Shown: one piece after another, positions 16,799-24,667 of the stretch
How the letters are laid out: each line of letters starts with the position of its first letter
How positions within the stretch are numbered: position 1 is the first letter of the stretch
Source: Sulfuricurvum sp.
GTDB taxonomy: Bacteria > Campylobacterota > Campylobacteria > Campylobacterales > Sulfurimonadaceae
Assembly (NCBI RefSeq): GCF_023229695.1
Contig: NZ_JALNYS010000021.1
Coordinates: forward strand, 1-55,627
Direction: 5' to 3'
Length of the DNA stretch: 55,627 nucleotides
Translations under genes and position numbers: made by a program
Notes under the pieces: generated by a model
Database searches by the model: none
The model's input: the letters and a program-made list of their open reading frames with translations, nothing else
What the model was told of the DNA's origin: nothing

Positions 16799-18018
16799 TC
16801 AGAAACCTCACATTCAAACTGCTGTAAAAACTGTTTAATATTTTTTGCAGCCTGACGAATCCGTTTGTCATTCTCGATCAAAGCAATTCGAACATATTCA
16901 TCGCCGAAATCACCGAAACCAATCCCCGGCGCAACGGCAACATTCGCTTCAACCAAAAGACGTTTCGAAAATTCCAGACTACCCAAATGACGGACGCATT
17001 CAGGAATCTTGGCCCATACGAACATCGATGCCTGATTACGGCGTACCGGCCATCCGGCACGGTTAAATGCATCTACCAATACATCTTGACGGTGGTCATA
17101 CTTATCGGTTATCTCTTGGACACAGCTTTGATCACCGTTTAATGCGACGGTTGCAGCCACCTGAATCGGGGTAAACATCCCATAATCCAGCCAACTTTTG
17201 ATTTTTTGTAATGCCCCGATCAGCTTTGCATTTCCAACAAAAAATCCGACACGCCATCCCGCCATATTATAACTTTTTGAAAGGGTAAAACACTCTACCG
17301 CAACATCCTTGGCCCCGGGTACAGAGAGGATAGAAGGTGTTTTATATCCGCCGAATGTCAAATCACCGTACGCAATATCACTGATGACATAAAAGCGCTC
17401 TCGCTTTGCCATCTCCACAATACGGGTATAAAATTCCGGCGTTACGGTCGCCGTTGTCGGATTGTGCGGAAAGTTTACGACCAAATATTTCGGTTTCGGG
17501 AAGGAAACGTGAAATGCATGTTCAAGACGTTCGAAGAAAAGATCTTCATCAACCTTATAGTCTTCATCAAACGGCAATTCCATTTTTTGAACATTTCCGC
17601 CGGCTAAAATAAATCCGTATGAGTGAATCGGATAGGTAGGGTCCGGGACAACAACGACATCGCCCGGATTGGTAATCGCGTACGCTAAATGGGCGTACCC
17701 TTCTTTGGAACCCATCGTCGCTACCGCTTCCGTATCGGGGTCCAGATCCACATCGTAGCGGCGCTTATACCAGTCGCAAATCGCCTGACGCAATTTCGGT
17801 ATCCCTTTGGAGGCCGAATATCCGTGTGTTTTGGTTTTTTGAGCCGATTCAATCAATTTTTGACGAATATGCTCGGGAGTGTCACCGTCGGGATTACCCA
17901 TACTAAAATCGATAACATCCGCTCCGGCACGTCTGCGCGCCATTTTAAGATCATTTACTTCCGCAAAAACATACTTAGGAAGACGTTTAATACGATCAAA
18001 TTGGATTTCATCAAACAT
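16795..18018 (-). CDS. Class I/II pyridoxal-phosphate aminotransferase (AlaC/LL-DAP-aminotransferase-like)
   Basis: A 407-residue fold-type I aminotransferase. The PLP-lysine lies in SKSYNMAGWRVG, and the FSMGNPDGDTP start and NFPHNPTT motif are typical of the AlaC/DapL-like subgroup. It probably transfers amino groups between alanine, aspartate or glutamate and 2-oxo acids. Being coupled to hom suggests a part in aspartate-family metabolism, but the substrate cannot be read from the sequence. The same gene pair occurs in Campylobacter jejuni as I recall it. Confidence 0.85.
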   Translation of the reverse strand: MFDEIQFDRIKRLPKYVFAEVNDLKMARRRAGADVIDFSMGNPDGDTPEHIRQKLIESAQKTKTHGYSASKGIPKLRQAICDWYKRRYDVDLDPDTEAVATMGSKEGYAHLAYAITNPGDVVVVPDPTYPIHSYGFILAGGNVQKMELPFDEDYKVDEDLFFERLEHAFHVSFPKPKYLVVNFPHNPTTATVTPEFYTRIVEMAKRERFYVISDIAYGDLTFGGYKTPSILSVPGAKDVAVECFTLSKSYNMAGWRVGFFVGNAKLIGALQKIKSWLDYGMFTPIQVAATVALNGDQSCVQEITDKYDHRQDVLVDAFNRAGWPVRRNQASMFVWAKIPECVRHLGSLEFSKRLLVEANVAVAPGIGFGDFGDEYVRIALIENDKRIRQAAKNIKQFLQQFECEVSE

Positions 18019-18048
18019 GGTGCTTACCTGCCATTAAAAAATTGCGCC

Positions 18049-18054
18049 ATTTTA
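18049..18054 (-). promoter_or_regulatory. Probable minus-10 box of the aminotransferase-hom operon
   Basis: On the minus strand ATGTTAAAATGG supplies TAAAAT about 30 nt upstream of the aminotransferase ATG at 18,018. No minus-35 is evident. The match is weaker than the TATAAT boxes elsewhere. Confidence 0.4.
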
Positions 18055-18081
18055 ACATAAGAGACTTAGTTTTTATATAAC

Positions 18082-18726
18082 TTAGCGCCCTTCGCTCATA
18101 GACTCTACCCACATCCCTTCTTTGAGAGCCTTCATCCCGTTAGTATTCGAAATTTTAAGATAATAGGCCCCCTCCGGAAGAGGTAATTTAAAATCATCGT
18201 GATTTTTTTCAGATCGGTAGTTAGACAAAAGCTGCATGGAACCATCCAAAACACTGATATCGGGGTACCATTTTCCACCATAAGGGGCCTGAATACTGAC
18301 AACCTGCCCCGGTTCCACCCGAAACCAGTAGGGTGCTGAAGAGCGTTGCAGTTCCATCCCCTCATCAGCATTTAACAAGGGGACATTCCATACTGCCGCC
18401 ATCGCATCGATAGCGAGTTCCAGCTTTCCCTGATTAACCCGCCCATGGGTAAGCTTCATACCGTTTTCCTGAAAATGTTCCGTCAGTGTCGCCGAATTAA
18501 AAGGCTTGAGGCCAACCAATACCGCTTCTATCTGTATAACGGAGTCAGACCTCGACAGTGAATCAATTTGTATTTTATAACCAAGGGTATTAAACGTGGA
18601 GATCAATGCAGGAAGAGCCGGCAGAGGTTCAGCTCTGAGCTCGATATGAGTTTTCAGTTGAGTGAGCTGGGCTGCTAGCAGTCCCAAAGGCAATAAAAAC
18701 AATAATCCTAAACTACGCTTGATCAT
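18082..18726 (-). CDS. Periplasmic protein of unknown function
   Basis: A 214-residue protein with a clear Sec signal peptide (KRSLGLLFLLPLGLLAA, cleavage near A19). The rest is mixed alpha/beta without cysteines or a recognised domain. It lies 2 nt after the HTH/membrane protein gene at 18,729 and is probably co-translated with it. A gene of unknown function occupies the equivalent place next to the aminotransferase in Campylobacter jejuni. Function cannot be assigned; a partner of the neighbouring membrane protein is an inference from position. Confidence 0.75.
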   Translation of the reverse strand: MIKRSLGLLFLLPLGLLAAQLTQLKTHIELRAEPLPALPALISTFNTLGYKIQIDSLSRSDSVIQIEAVLVGLKPFNSATLTEHFQENGMKLTHGRVNQGKLELAIDAMAAVWNVPLLNADEGMELQRSSAPYWFRVEPGQVVSIQAPYGGKWYPDISVLDGSMQLLSNYRSEKNHDDFKLPLPEGAYYLKISNTNGMKALKEGMWVESMSEGR

Positions 18727-18728
18727 GC

Positions 18729-19592
18729 TTACCAGTTTTTCCCGCCGTTACGTTCCTTAAACGCCTCTTGGGAAATCCGTTTTAGTATCCCATTCTCAAC
18801 ACTAAACCATACGGTTCCGCTCTCCCGTAACGTCTCGCTTCCCGACGGCGAGGCAATCTCAATCCGTCCATGCCCCAAAACAATTAACCAATTTTTGGAC
18901 GGGTCAACCGTAATCGGATCTTTGGTTATTCGTTGGCTCTTTTCTCCACTGTCCAAATCGATCAATCCGAACCATACTTTATAAACAGGCCGAATTTCAA
19001 GCCCCTCTTTAACCATACGATCGATTTGAGGCTTTTCTTCCTGCGTTACATTCGTTACATTTTGGTCACTTACTCTCTTCGTCTTAGTGAGGTCAATCGC
19101 TTGCGTTGCATTGGTCTCACCTGTCGTATTAAGTTCTTGGGTCACATTGAGATCTTGCGTCGTATTCACCTCTTTTAACTCATCAAGAACCTCAATCGCT
19201 GATGAACTGAGCTGCAATACCTCTTCTTGAGGAAAATTGGACATCTTTGTCTGAAGAGAATACCCTAATGCAAGCAACACCACGATTAGACTCAAACCGG
19301 CGACGACCCATTTTTGTTGTGTATTGGCAGCAGGTTGTAAAATGATAGATTGCTTCGATTGCTGGATACCGTTTGTCTGCTGATAGCTGTTGAACTCCTG
19401 CTTAATCTCACTCAGGTCCAGTCCGTATTCACGTTCAAGGATGGAGATAAATCCCATAAATTGAATTTTATTAATCTCACCGTACGATTTGGTGAGAATC
19501 AATTCAATTTTATCACGTGATATATGAGTCTGCTCATGGACGCTCTCAACACCCAATGATTGCAACTCTTCAAACGTTTTATACCGTTTCAT
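18729..19592 (-). CDS. Single-pass membrane protein with RodZ-like N-terminus and an N-glycosylation-sequon linker
   Basis: A 287-residue protein. A small helical, HTH-like cytoplasmic domain (residues about 1-70) precedes one transmembrane helix (about 95-111), a low-complexity periplasmic linker (about 125-185) and a beta-rich C-terminal domain (about 195-275). This order resembles RodZ-type bitopic proteins. The linker holds five strict D/E-x-N-x-T motifs at N143, N149, N155, N161 and N178 (EVNTT, DLNVT, ELNTT, ETNAT, DQNVT), the acceptor sequon of the Campylobacter oligosaccharyltransferase PglB. Glycosylation is inferred, since no pgl gene lies in the window. It overlaps the next methylase gene upstream by 4 nt. 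Confidence 0.75.
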   Translation of the reverse strand: MKRYKTFEELQSLGVESVHEQTHISRDKIELILTKSYGEINKIQFMGFISILEREYGLDLSEIKQEFNSYQQTNGIQQSKQSIILQPAANTQQKWVVAGLSLIVVLLALGYSLQTKMSNFPQEEVLQLSSSAIEVLDELKEVNTTQDLNVTQELNTTGETNATQAIDLTKTKRVSDQNVTNVTQEEKPQIDRMVKEGLEIRPVYKVWFGLIDLDSGEKSQRITKDPITVDPSKNWLIVLGHGRIEIASPSGSETLRESGTVWFSVENGILKRISQEAFKERNGGKNW

Positions 19593-20266
19593 CGCATCCT
19601 CTCCATCAAAATAGCACCGGCAACCCCCACATTCAATGAATTGAAATTATGGGACATCGGGATCGATACACCGTAATCAAGCCCTTTTTGAACTCTCCCG
19701 CTCAGCCCCTCGCCCTCATTTCCCAAAATCAAAGCCCGTTTCGGTGCAAAGCTCATTTCACGGACATCCGTCCCTTCCGCCATCGCACCATAGAGGGTAA
19801 AACCCGATTGCTTGAGTTCGTGCATCACATCATGGATATTGTGAATAATGACAAACGGCAGATCCAACGCCGCACCGCTGCTGGTACGGATAATCGGCTC
19901 CATATTCGGCTCTTTAATGCCGCAAATGACAAGGGCTTCTACACCGAGAGCATAAGCACTTCGGACTAACGAACCGATATTTCCCACATCGGTAATAGAG
20001 CTCAGTACCACCACAAAATCACACCGTTTTAAAAACGGTGATGCATACGGAACAAGTGCGGAGATTTCGGCAATGTATCCCTGATGGTTTCCCCCTTTGA
20101 CCATCGATTGCGCTGCATTCTCCGGAATACGCTTCACCTCAAATCCCATCTTCATCAACATCGAATACTCTTTTTTATCGATCTCTTTTGCCAGATAGAG
20201 AGTCTTAAGACGATCTCGGTGATGTTCCAACGCATAATAAACCGGTTGTTTTCCATAGATAAGCAT
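19589..20266 (-). CDS. rlmB: 23S rRNA 2'-O-ribose methyltransferase, RlmB-like
   Basis: A 225-residue SpoU protein with an N-terminal substrate-binding domain starting LIYGKQPVYYAL, typical of RlmB (YGxxxVxxAL), and a SPOUT domain with motifs TDVGNIGSLVRSAYA, LILGNEGEGLS and NSLNVGVAGAI. RlmB methylates G2251 of 23S rRNA (E. coli numbering). The ATG at 20,266 is preferred over an in-frame start at 20,308: AAGGAAA precedes it, the family sequence begins there, and it clears the rsmI stop. It lies between rsmI and the sequon protein, as in Campylobacter. Confidence 0.85.
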   Translation of the reverse strand: MLIYGKQPVYYALEHHRDRLKTLYLAKEIDKKEYSMLMKMGFEVKRIPENAAQSMVKGGNHQGYIAEISALVPYASPFLKRCDFVVVLSSITDVGNIGSLVRSAYALGVEALVICGIKEPNMEPIIRTSSGAALDLPFVIIHNIHDVMHELKQSGFTLYGAMAEGTDVREMSFAPKRALILGNEGEGLSGRVQKGLDYGVSIPMSHNFNSLNVGVAGAILMERMR

Positions 20267-20280
20267 GTCTGTGTGTTTCC

Positions 20281-21090
20281 TTATGAGTTTAAAAGGCGCG
20301 TATAGCACTCTTTTGGGTTTTCCCCGGTAATTTTGGCAATTAATTTAGAAGCGGCTTTTTTCGGTATATCGAGAGCAAGAATATCCTGTTCACTCAAAGA
20401 GGTGGCTCTTCCTTGCGACGCTTCAATAACGACAACCCACTCTCCACGGATCTCTTTTTCCATCTGCGATACAAGATCACCGGCTTTACCATGATAAAAA
20501 CGTTGATATTTTTTGGTTATCTCTTTAGCCAAAAACACTGCCCGTTCCGGTGCGGCAACTGCGATCTCGCACAGCAGTTTTTCCAATCGTGTCGGTGCCT
20601 CATACAAGACGGTCGTATAGCCGTTAAACAATGCCTCTTGCAGCGCCGAAGATCGGTCATTCCCTTTATGCGGCAAAAAGCCTAAAAAAAGCATCTTCGT
20701 CTGGACAAATCCACTCGCGACAAAAGCACTCAGCAGTGCATTGGCTCCGGGAAGAATATCGTAAGGCAAAGCGTTGTCAATACAATAGCGTACCAATAAT
20801 TGTCCTGGATCACTGATACCGGGCATACCCGCATCGCTTACATAGACCACAGAGGCATTGAAAAAATCAGGGGTTAAAGATGCTACGAAGTCAGCTTCGT
20901 TATGGGAGTGAAGACTAATGAACTTTGGGTCATTGAGGACTAAATTGTACCGTTCTTTAAGAAAATGAAATAGTTTTTTCGTAACGCGGGTATCTTCACA
21001 CAGCATCACTTCAGCAGAGGTAAAAACTTCAAGGGCACGAAGAGAGATATCGGCTATATTTCCGATGGGAGTTGGTACAAGAGACAGCAT
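20281..21090 (-). CDS. rsmI: 16S rRNA (cytidine-1402-2'-O)-methyltransferase
   Basis: A 269-residue tetrapyrrole-methylase-fold enzyme. The N-terminus LVPTPIGNIADISLRAL and the GMPGISDPG motif (here VSDAGMPGISDPGQLLV) are diagnostic for RsmI. It methylates the 2'-OH of C1402 in the 30S decoding centre. It sits 14 nt upstream of rlmB and downstream of rpmE, from which it is separated by a structured repeat. Confidence 0.93.
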   Translation of the reverse strand: MLSLVPTPIGNIADISLRALEVFTSAEVMLCEDTRVTKKLFHFLKERYNLVLNDPKFISLHSHNEADFVASLTPDFFNASVVYVSDAGMPGISDPGQLLVRYCIDNALPYDILPGANALLSAFVASGFVQTKMLFLGFLPHKGNDRSSALQEALFNGYTTVLYEAPTRLEKLLCEIAVAAPERAVFLAKEITKKYQRFYHGKAGDLVSQMEKEIRGEWVVVIEASQGRATSLSEQDILALDIPKKAASKLIAKITGENPKECYTRLLNS

Positions 21091-21107
21091 TGTTTCTTCT
21101 TAATTTC

Positions 21108-21178
21108 TGCCTCGAAGAGGCTAGCTTTTGTGCCTAGCGGCAGGCGTAGCCAAACGGAGATATTCCGTTGGCATTCTG
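21108..21178 (+). repeat. Dispersed structured repeat, type A, between rpmE and rsmI
   Basis: Plus-strand order: hairpin TGCCTCGAAGAGGC, then TAGCTTTTGTGCCTAGCGGC, then GGCGTAGCC, then hairpin CAAACGGAGATATTCCGTTG, then GCATTCTGATTAGT. It has the architecture of the 91-bp units at 55.4 kb and directly abuts the rpmE stop codon. Confidence 0.7.
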
Positions 21179-21179
21179 A

Positions 21180-21380
21180 TTAGTTAAGCGCGTAACGTTT
21201 TTTGAATTTATCAATACGTCCGGCAGTATCTACTTGACGCTCAGAACCGGTATAAAACGGGTGACACTCATTACAGATATCAACGCGGATTGCCTCTTTG
21301 ATACTTGTGGTGGTAAAAGTATTACCACATGCGCAGCTTGCAGTGCACTCTACAACATTAGGGTGAAGATCTTTTTTCAT
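21180..21380 (-). CDS. rpmE: 50S ribosomal protein L31
   Basis: A 66-residue L31 of the zinc-binding (C+) type: cysteines occur in ECTASCACGN and in DICNECHPFYTG. It bridges the two ribosomal subunits. The start at 21,380 is chosen because AAGG precedes it and MKKDLHPNVVE is the family N-terminus; the frame reads back ten codons into the leader hairpin. It has its own strong promoter and a structured leader of about 75 nt. Confidence 0.95.
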   Translation of the reverse strand: MKKDLHPNVVECTASCACGNTFTTTSIKEAIRVDICNECHPFYTGSERQVDTAGRIDKFKKRYALN

Positions 21381-21395
21381 TTGATTAGCCTTAGT

Positions 21396-21450
21396 GATTG
21401 ACGTCAATGTACGTCAATCGGTATAGTTTTACATCCGTACCGGGACGGAT
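21396..21450 (-). promoter_or_regulatory. rpmE leader with two perfect hairpins
   Basis: In the minus-strand leader a 6-bp hairpin ATCCGT-cccggt-ACGGAT (21,450-21,433) is followed by a perfect 9-bp hairpin GATTGACGT-acattg-ACGTCAATC (21,419-21,396). The second ends only about 9 nt before the ribosome-binding site. The same bases also hold ATTGACGT repeated directly. It may bind L31 or a repressor; nothing in the sequence decides. Confidence 0.55.
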
Positions 21451-21462
21451 AGTTGGATGCGA

Positions 21463-21491
21463 ATTATAGCGGAAAAAATAATAATTGACAA
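21463..21491 (-). promoter_or_regulatory. rpmE promoter
   Basis: Minus-strand minus-35 TTGTCA (21,491-21,486), a 17-bp A/T-rich spacer, and a perfect minus-10 TATAAT (21,468-21,463). The predicted transcript starts near 21,455 and includes both leader hairpins. Confidence 0.8.
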
Positions 21492-21513
21492 TATTTATAT
21501 TCTGTTCTGCTCT

Positions 21514-23448
21514 CTACAGCCGTTTCGCACCGTAGAAAAAGGCCCCTTTCACCTCTTCTATACTGATATAAACTATCTCAAAAGCGATCTCTTTTTCTCC
21601 GTTCAAATGGGTATCCAGAAGGATTCTCCCTTTTTCTGCATTATTCAATCGGAGAGAAGATTCATTCGTGGCATAAAAAGAGATCCCGCTGGCTGAGTTA
21701 TCAAACAGATAGATATTCAACTCACCTTGCAAGGTTTTTACGGTCCCGTGCAATGGTGGAGTAATAATCGTGCGAGGGGCTGTACGGTTATTTTGAAGAA
21801 CGACTTCAAAACCATCGGCAAGTGTTTTTAAGTCACCGCCTCTATGTACCAGTTCACTCATAATCGTTTTAGAGCGATCGGCATTTTCGACCAAAACACT
21901 ACTCGATTGTTTGACGAATGAGAGCTCACTACTGGCATCTTGAAGCGCCAGAGTTTCGTCATGGAAATCGTTTTTAAAATGGTTAAGGACATCGGTAACC
22001 ATATCGATACCTCCGCGTATCTCCACAAATCGTTCATTCAGCGCTTCCGAACTTCGATTCAACTCGCTAATGACCCCTTTTGAACGCTCTGCATTTTTAG
22101 TAACCGAATCAATCTGTTCGTGTATTTTTGCCAAATGTCCGCCAATGGTCTGCGCATTGTTCAAAGAGATTTCGGCAAGTTCGCGAATTTTGTCCGCAAC
22201 AACTGCAAATCCGCGACCATGTTCACCGGCTCTGGCCGCTTCGATTGCAGCATTGAGGGAAATAAGATTGGTCTCATCGGCAATATCGGTAATGATCTCC
22301 ATCGTTGAGGATATTTCGTTGGAAAACTTTCGAAGCTCTTGAATCGCCAAAACCGTACTGTCCATCGCTGCAGCGGCGGCGGTACTCTCTTTTACATTTG
22401 AATGGACTACTTTTTGTCCGTTTTCTATCTGCTTGACCGACTGCAGCGAACTTTGTAAAAGTTCTTCCAATTTATTTCCCACCATATCATTCAAACGAAG
22501 GACATTATCAATATGCCCCTGAGAATGTTCCAATGCCATATTTTGCTGCTTAACAAAATCGTTTGTTTGATCAATCCGTACGTATCCATAGCTTGCTTCA
22601 AACGCAATCTGTTTACTTTGATTCACCACATTGGCAATAACCGGTCTGAGGGTATTGACCATTTGGTCCAGATGACGAAAAAGGCGATCGATTTCGTTTT
22701 GGGTACTTCCGTGCACGATCGGTTCCCCTTTTAGTAAATCATCGATCACGAAATGTCCCCGTTCAACTCGGAAAATCACCTCCAATACCTTGTTAATACG
22801 CCGTGCAACATAGCGGCTAAACAGATAATGGGTCAGAATCAATATGATGACGATATTAATCAAAGCGGTCATCAGAGTAATCAAAAAGCTTTTCGACAAA
22901 GCAGCATTAAAATCAACCGTATCCACACGTACGTCTTCTACCGCGATAACATTACCGGCTTCCCATGTAGGGTGGCATTGGATACACCGTTCTTCACTCA
23001 CAATCGGACGGGCAAGCATGTAATACTCTTTTCCCTCATCCTGAACGAAACGCTCAAGCTCTTTAAGCTGCCGGTCCGATTGAAATGCACTAATCGCTTC
23101 GCTTTCATACGGTTTGGCCTGATTGGTCGGAACGACCGGATGATCGGATGCCTCTTTGAAATAGACCTTCCCCTCTGAAATTTTGGTAAATTTTGCAAAC
23201 ACTTCATTTTGAATCATTTGAGGAATTTCAGGCGATTCCCCGCTGTAAAATTTTTCATTGCGTGATTCAAGTAAAACATCCGCGAAATCGAGAATAGAGG
23301 AGGCTTTGGATTTTAAATTTTGGTGCAAAGACTCTTTTTGAGACTGATAGTTATAGATGTAAAATACGAGGGAAATGAGGATAAAAGCTCCGGCGAACAT
23401 CGTCGAAAACATTGTCGCAAGCTTCTTTTTTTTCGGGTCCCAGGTCAT
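21514..23448 (-). CDS. Methyl-accepting chemotaxis protein with CxxCH heme-type sensor and C-terminal PilZ-like domain
   Basis: A 644-residue chemoreceptor. TM1 (about 13-33) and TM2 (about 188-210) bracket a periplasmic domain of the DUF3365/Tll0287-like type with a c-heme motif CIQCH (C155, C158, H159). A HAMP-like stretch follows, then the methyl-accepting signalling hairpin whose tip reads DETNLISLNAAIEAARAGE. The C-terminal 90 residues hold R555-x3-R559, a 23-residue gap and D583-N-S585-A-S-G588, the RxxxR and D/NxSxxG motifs of c-di-GMP-binding PilZ domains. It would sense redox state or a gas and signal to CheA-CheW, perhaps modulated by c-di-GMP. It is inserted between rpmE and rsmE. 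Confidence 0.85.
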   Translation of the reverse strand: MTWDPKKKKLATMFSTMFAGAFILISLVFYIYNYQSQKESLHQNLKSKASSILDFADVLLESRNEKFYSGESPEIPQMIQNEVFAKFTKISEGKVYFKEASDHPVVPTNQAKPYESEAISAFQSDRQLKELERFVQDEGKEYYMLARPIVSEERCIQCHPTWEAGNVIAVEDVRVDTVDFNAALSKSFLITLMTALINIVIILILTHYLFSRYVARRINKVLEVIFRVERGHFVIDDLLKGEPIVHGSTQNEIDRLFRHLDQMVNTLRPVIANVVNQSKQIAFEASYGYVRIDQTNDFVKQQNMALEHSQGHIDNVLRLNDMVGNKLEELLQSSLQSVKQIENGQKVVHSNVKESTAAAAAMDSTVLAIQELRKFSNEISSTMEIITDIADETNLISLNAAIEAARAGEHGRGFAVVADKIRELAEISLNNAQTIGGHLAKIHEQIDSVTKNAERSKGVISELNRSSEALNERFVEIRGGIDMVTDVLNHFKNDFHDETLALQDASSELSFVKQSSSVLVENADRSKTIMSELVHRGGDLKTLADGFEVVLQNNRTAPRTIITPPLHGTVKTLQGELNIYLFDNSASGISFYATNESSLRLNNAEKGRILLDTHLNGEKEIAFEIVYISIEEVKGAFFYGAKRL

Positions 23449-23488
23449 AATTACTCCTCATCTCTGCATTAAAATATATACAATTCTA

Positions 23489-24160
23489 TCACAATACCAA
23501 CATACTCGCTACTGCGACAGCTGCTGTTTCCGATCGCAATACCATTCCCGATGCAAATTGTCTGACACGATGATGGACGAAAAGCTTCTCCTCGTTTGCG
23601 TCAAATCCCCCCTCGCAGCCGATAACAACCGTCTCTACCGATTCATTGCAATCCCAGCTTTCTCCGCCGAAGTTAAGAATTACTGCCTCGGGATGGGTAC
23701 TCAAAAACGTAGATAATGCCGGTGCCTCGGCCAACTCAATCAGCGAAGTGCGCCCGCATTGCATGATCGAACTCTCCATGATCCGCTCAAACCGTTCAAA
23801 ATCAAGACGAAAATTACGCTGAGATCGGCGGCAATGGATAAAAGTAATTTTGCTCACCCCGAGTTCACTCAACATCGGCAGTGTTTTTTCGATGGTTTTA
23901 GGATCTATCAAACACCAACCGATATGGAGCTTTCTTGTCGATTCGCAAGGGGAAGCATAACGGCTTTGAAGCGAAAAATAGGCAACCCTTCCGTCCGTCC
24001 GTTCGAGACGGTAAAGATATGCTTCATCCAATTGCTTACGGGAACGGAAGGTGATCAAATCACCGACGCTATGGCGGCGTACTTTAATAAGATATTTATA
24101 TTCTTCTCCCGATACATTCAGTTCCTTGGAGCCTGCATCAAGACTCAGGATAAACTTCAT
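23489..24160 (-). CDS. rsmE: 16S rRNA (uridine-1498-N3)-methyltransferase
   Basis: A 223-residue SPOUT methylase with an N-terminal PUA-like domain (to about residue 70) and C-terminal knot containing IGCEGGFDANEE and LRSETAAVAVASM, the RsmE signatures. It methylates N3 of U1498 in the decoding region of 16S rRNA. The ATG at 24,160 is chosen because it overlaps the stop of the upstream membrane-protein gene (ATGA). The frame extends four codons further without support. Confidence 0.93.
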   Translation of the reverse strand: MKFILSLDAGSKELNVSGEEYKYLIKVRRHSVGDLITFRSRKQLDEAYLYRLERTDGRVAYFSLQSRYASPCESTRKLHIGWCLIDPKTIEKTLPMLSELGVSKITFIHCRRSQRNFRLDFERFERIMESSIMQCGRTSLIELAEAPALSTFLSTHPEAVILNFGGESWDCNESVETVVIGCEGGFDANEEKLFVHHRVRQFASGMVLRSETAAVAVASMLVL

Positions 24161-24567
24161 ACCAACATCCATATACTGATCACAAGGAGCATCGCCGCTT
24201 CAATCCCCAAATAGCGAAAGGCTTTCTCCTTATAGCTGTCAAATGCCCCCTCCCGTGTAATATCGGTACGTCTTTTGAGGGTCTTATACCGCTTGGCTTC
24301 CAGTACAATCATCGTAATGGCTACAACAATCATGGCACTGTTCGCCATTGTAAATTGCAAATGCTTTGCCGCCATCATAATCATCCCAGTAAAAAGGATT
24401 AAAGCAATTAATGATGCCGAAATCGGCATAACGATACGCATCCGTTTAGCGTAGCGGACCACGTGTTTACTCAAAGAGAGCATCGTGATATTAAAGAGCA
24501 CAATCCCCATCAACACAATAACACCGACATAGTGGATTTCTAATCCCATTGTATACATAGCTTCCAT
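24157..24567 (-). CDS. Small integral membrane protein of unknown function
   Basis: A 136-residue protein with four predicted membrane helices (about 10-30, 45-67, 72-90 and 115-134) and a basic loop (EAKRYKTLKRRTD). The first helix carries a histidine (LEIHYVGV). Three in-frame ATGs (codons 1, 4 and 7) are possible starts and the ribosome-binding site does not decide among them. It is coupled to rsmE by a 4-nt ATGA overlap and divergent from moeA. No function can be assigned. Confidence 0.65.
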   Translation of the reverse strand: MEAMYTMGLEIHYVGVIVLMGIVLFNITMLSLSKHVVRYAKRMRIVMPISASLIALILFTGMIMMAAKHLQFTMANSAMIVVAITMIVLEAKRYKTLKRRTDITREGAFDSYKEKAFRYLGIEAAMLLVISIWMLV

Positions 24568-24592
24568 AAAGTTGATTTTACCTTATTTTGCC

Positions 24593-24598
24593 TATAAT
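24593..24598 (+). promoter_or_regulatory. Minus-10 box of moeA
   Basis: GCCTATAATTAAG contains a perfect TATAAT, giving a leader of about 60 nt before the moeA ATG at 24,668. No convincing minus-35 was seen. No structured molybdenum-cofactor riboswitch is apparent in this short leader. Confidence 0.6.
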
Positions 24599-24667
24599 TA
24601 AGAGACAAATGGATATCTAAATTTAAACTTTTTTGCATTAGACGGGCAAAACGATGAAGGAACAAAA

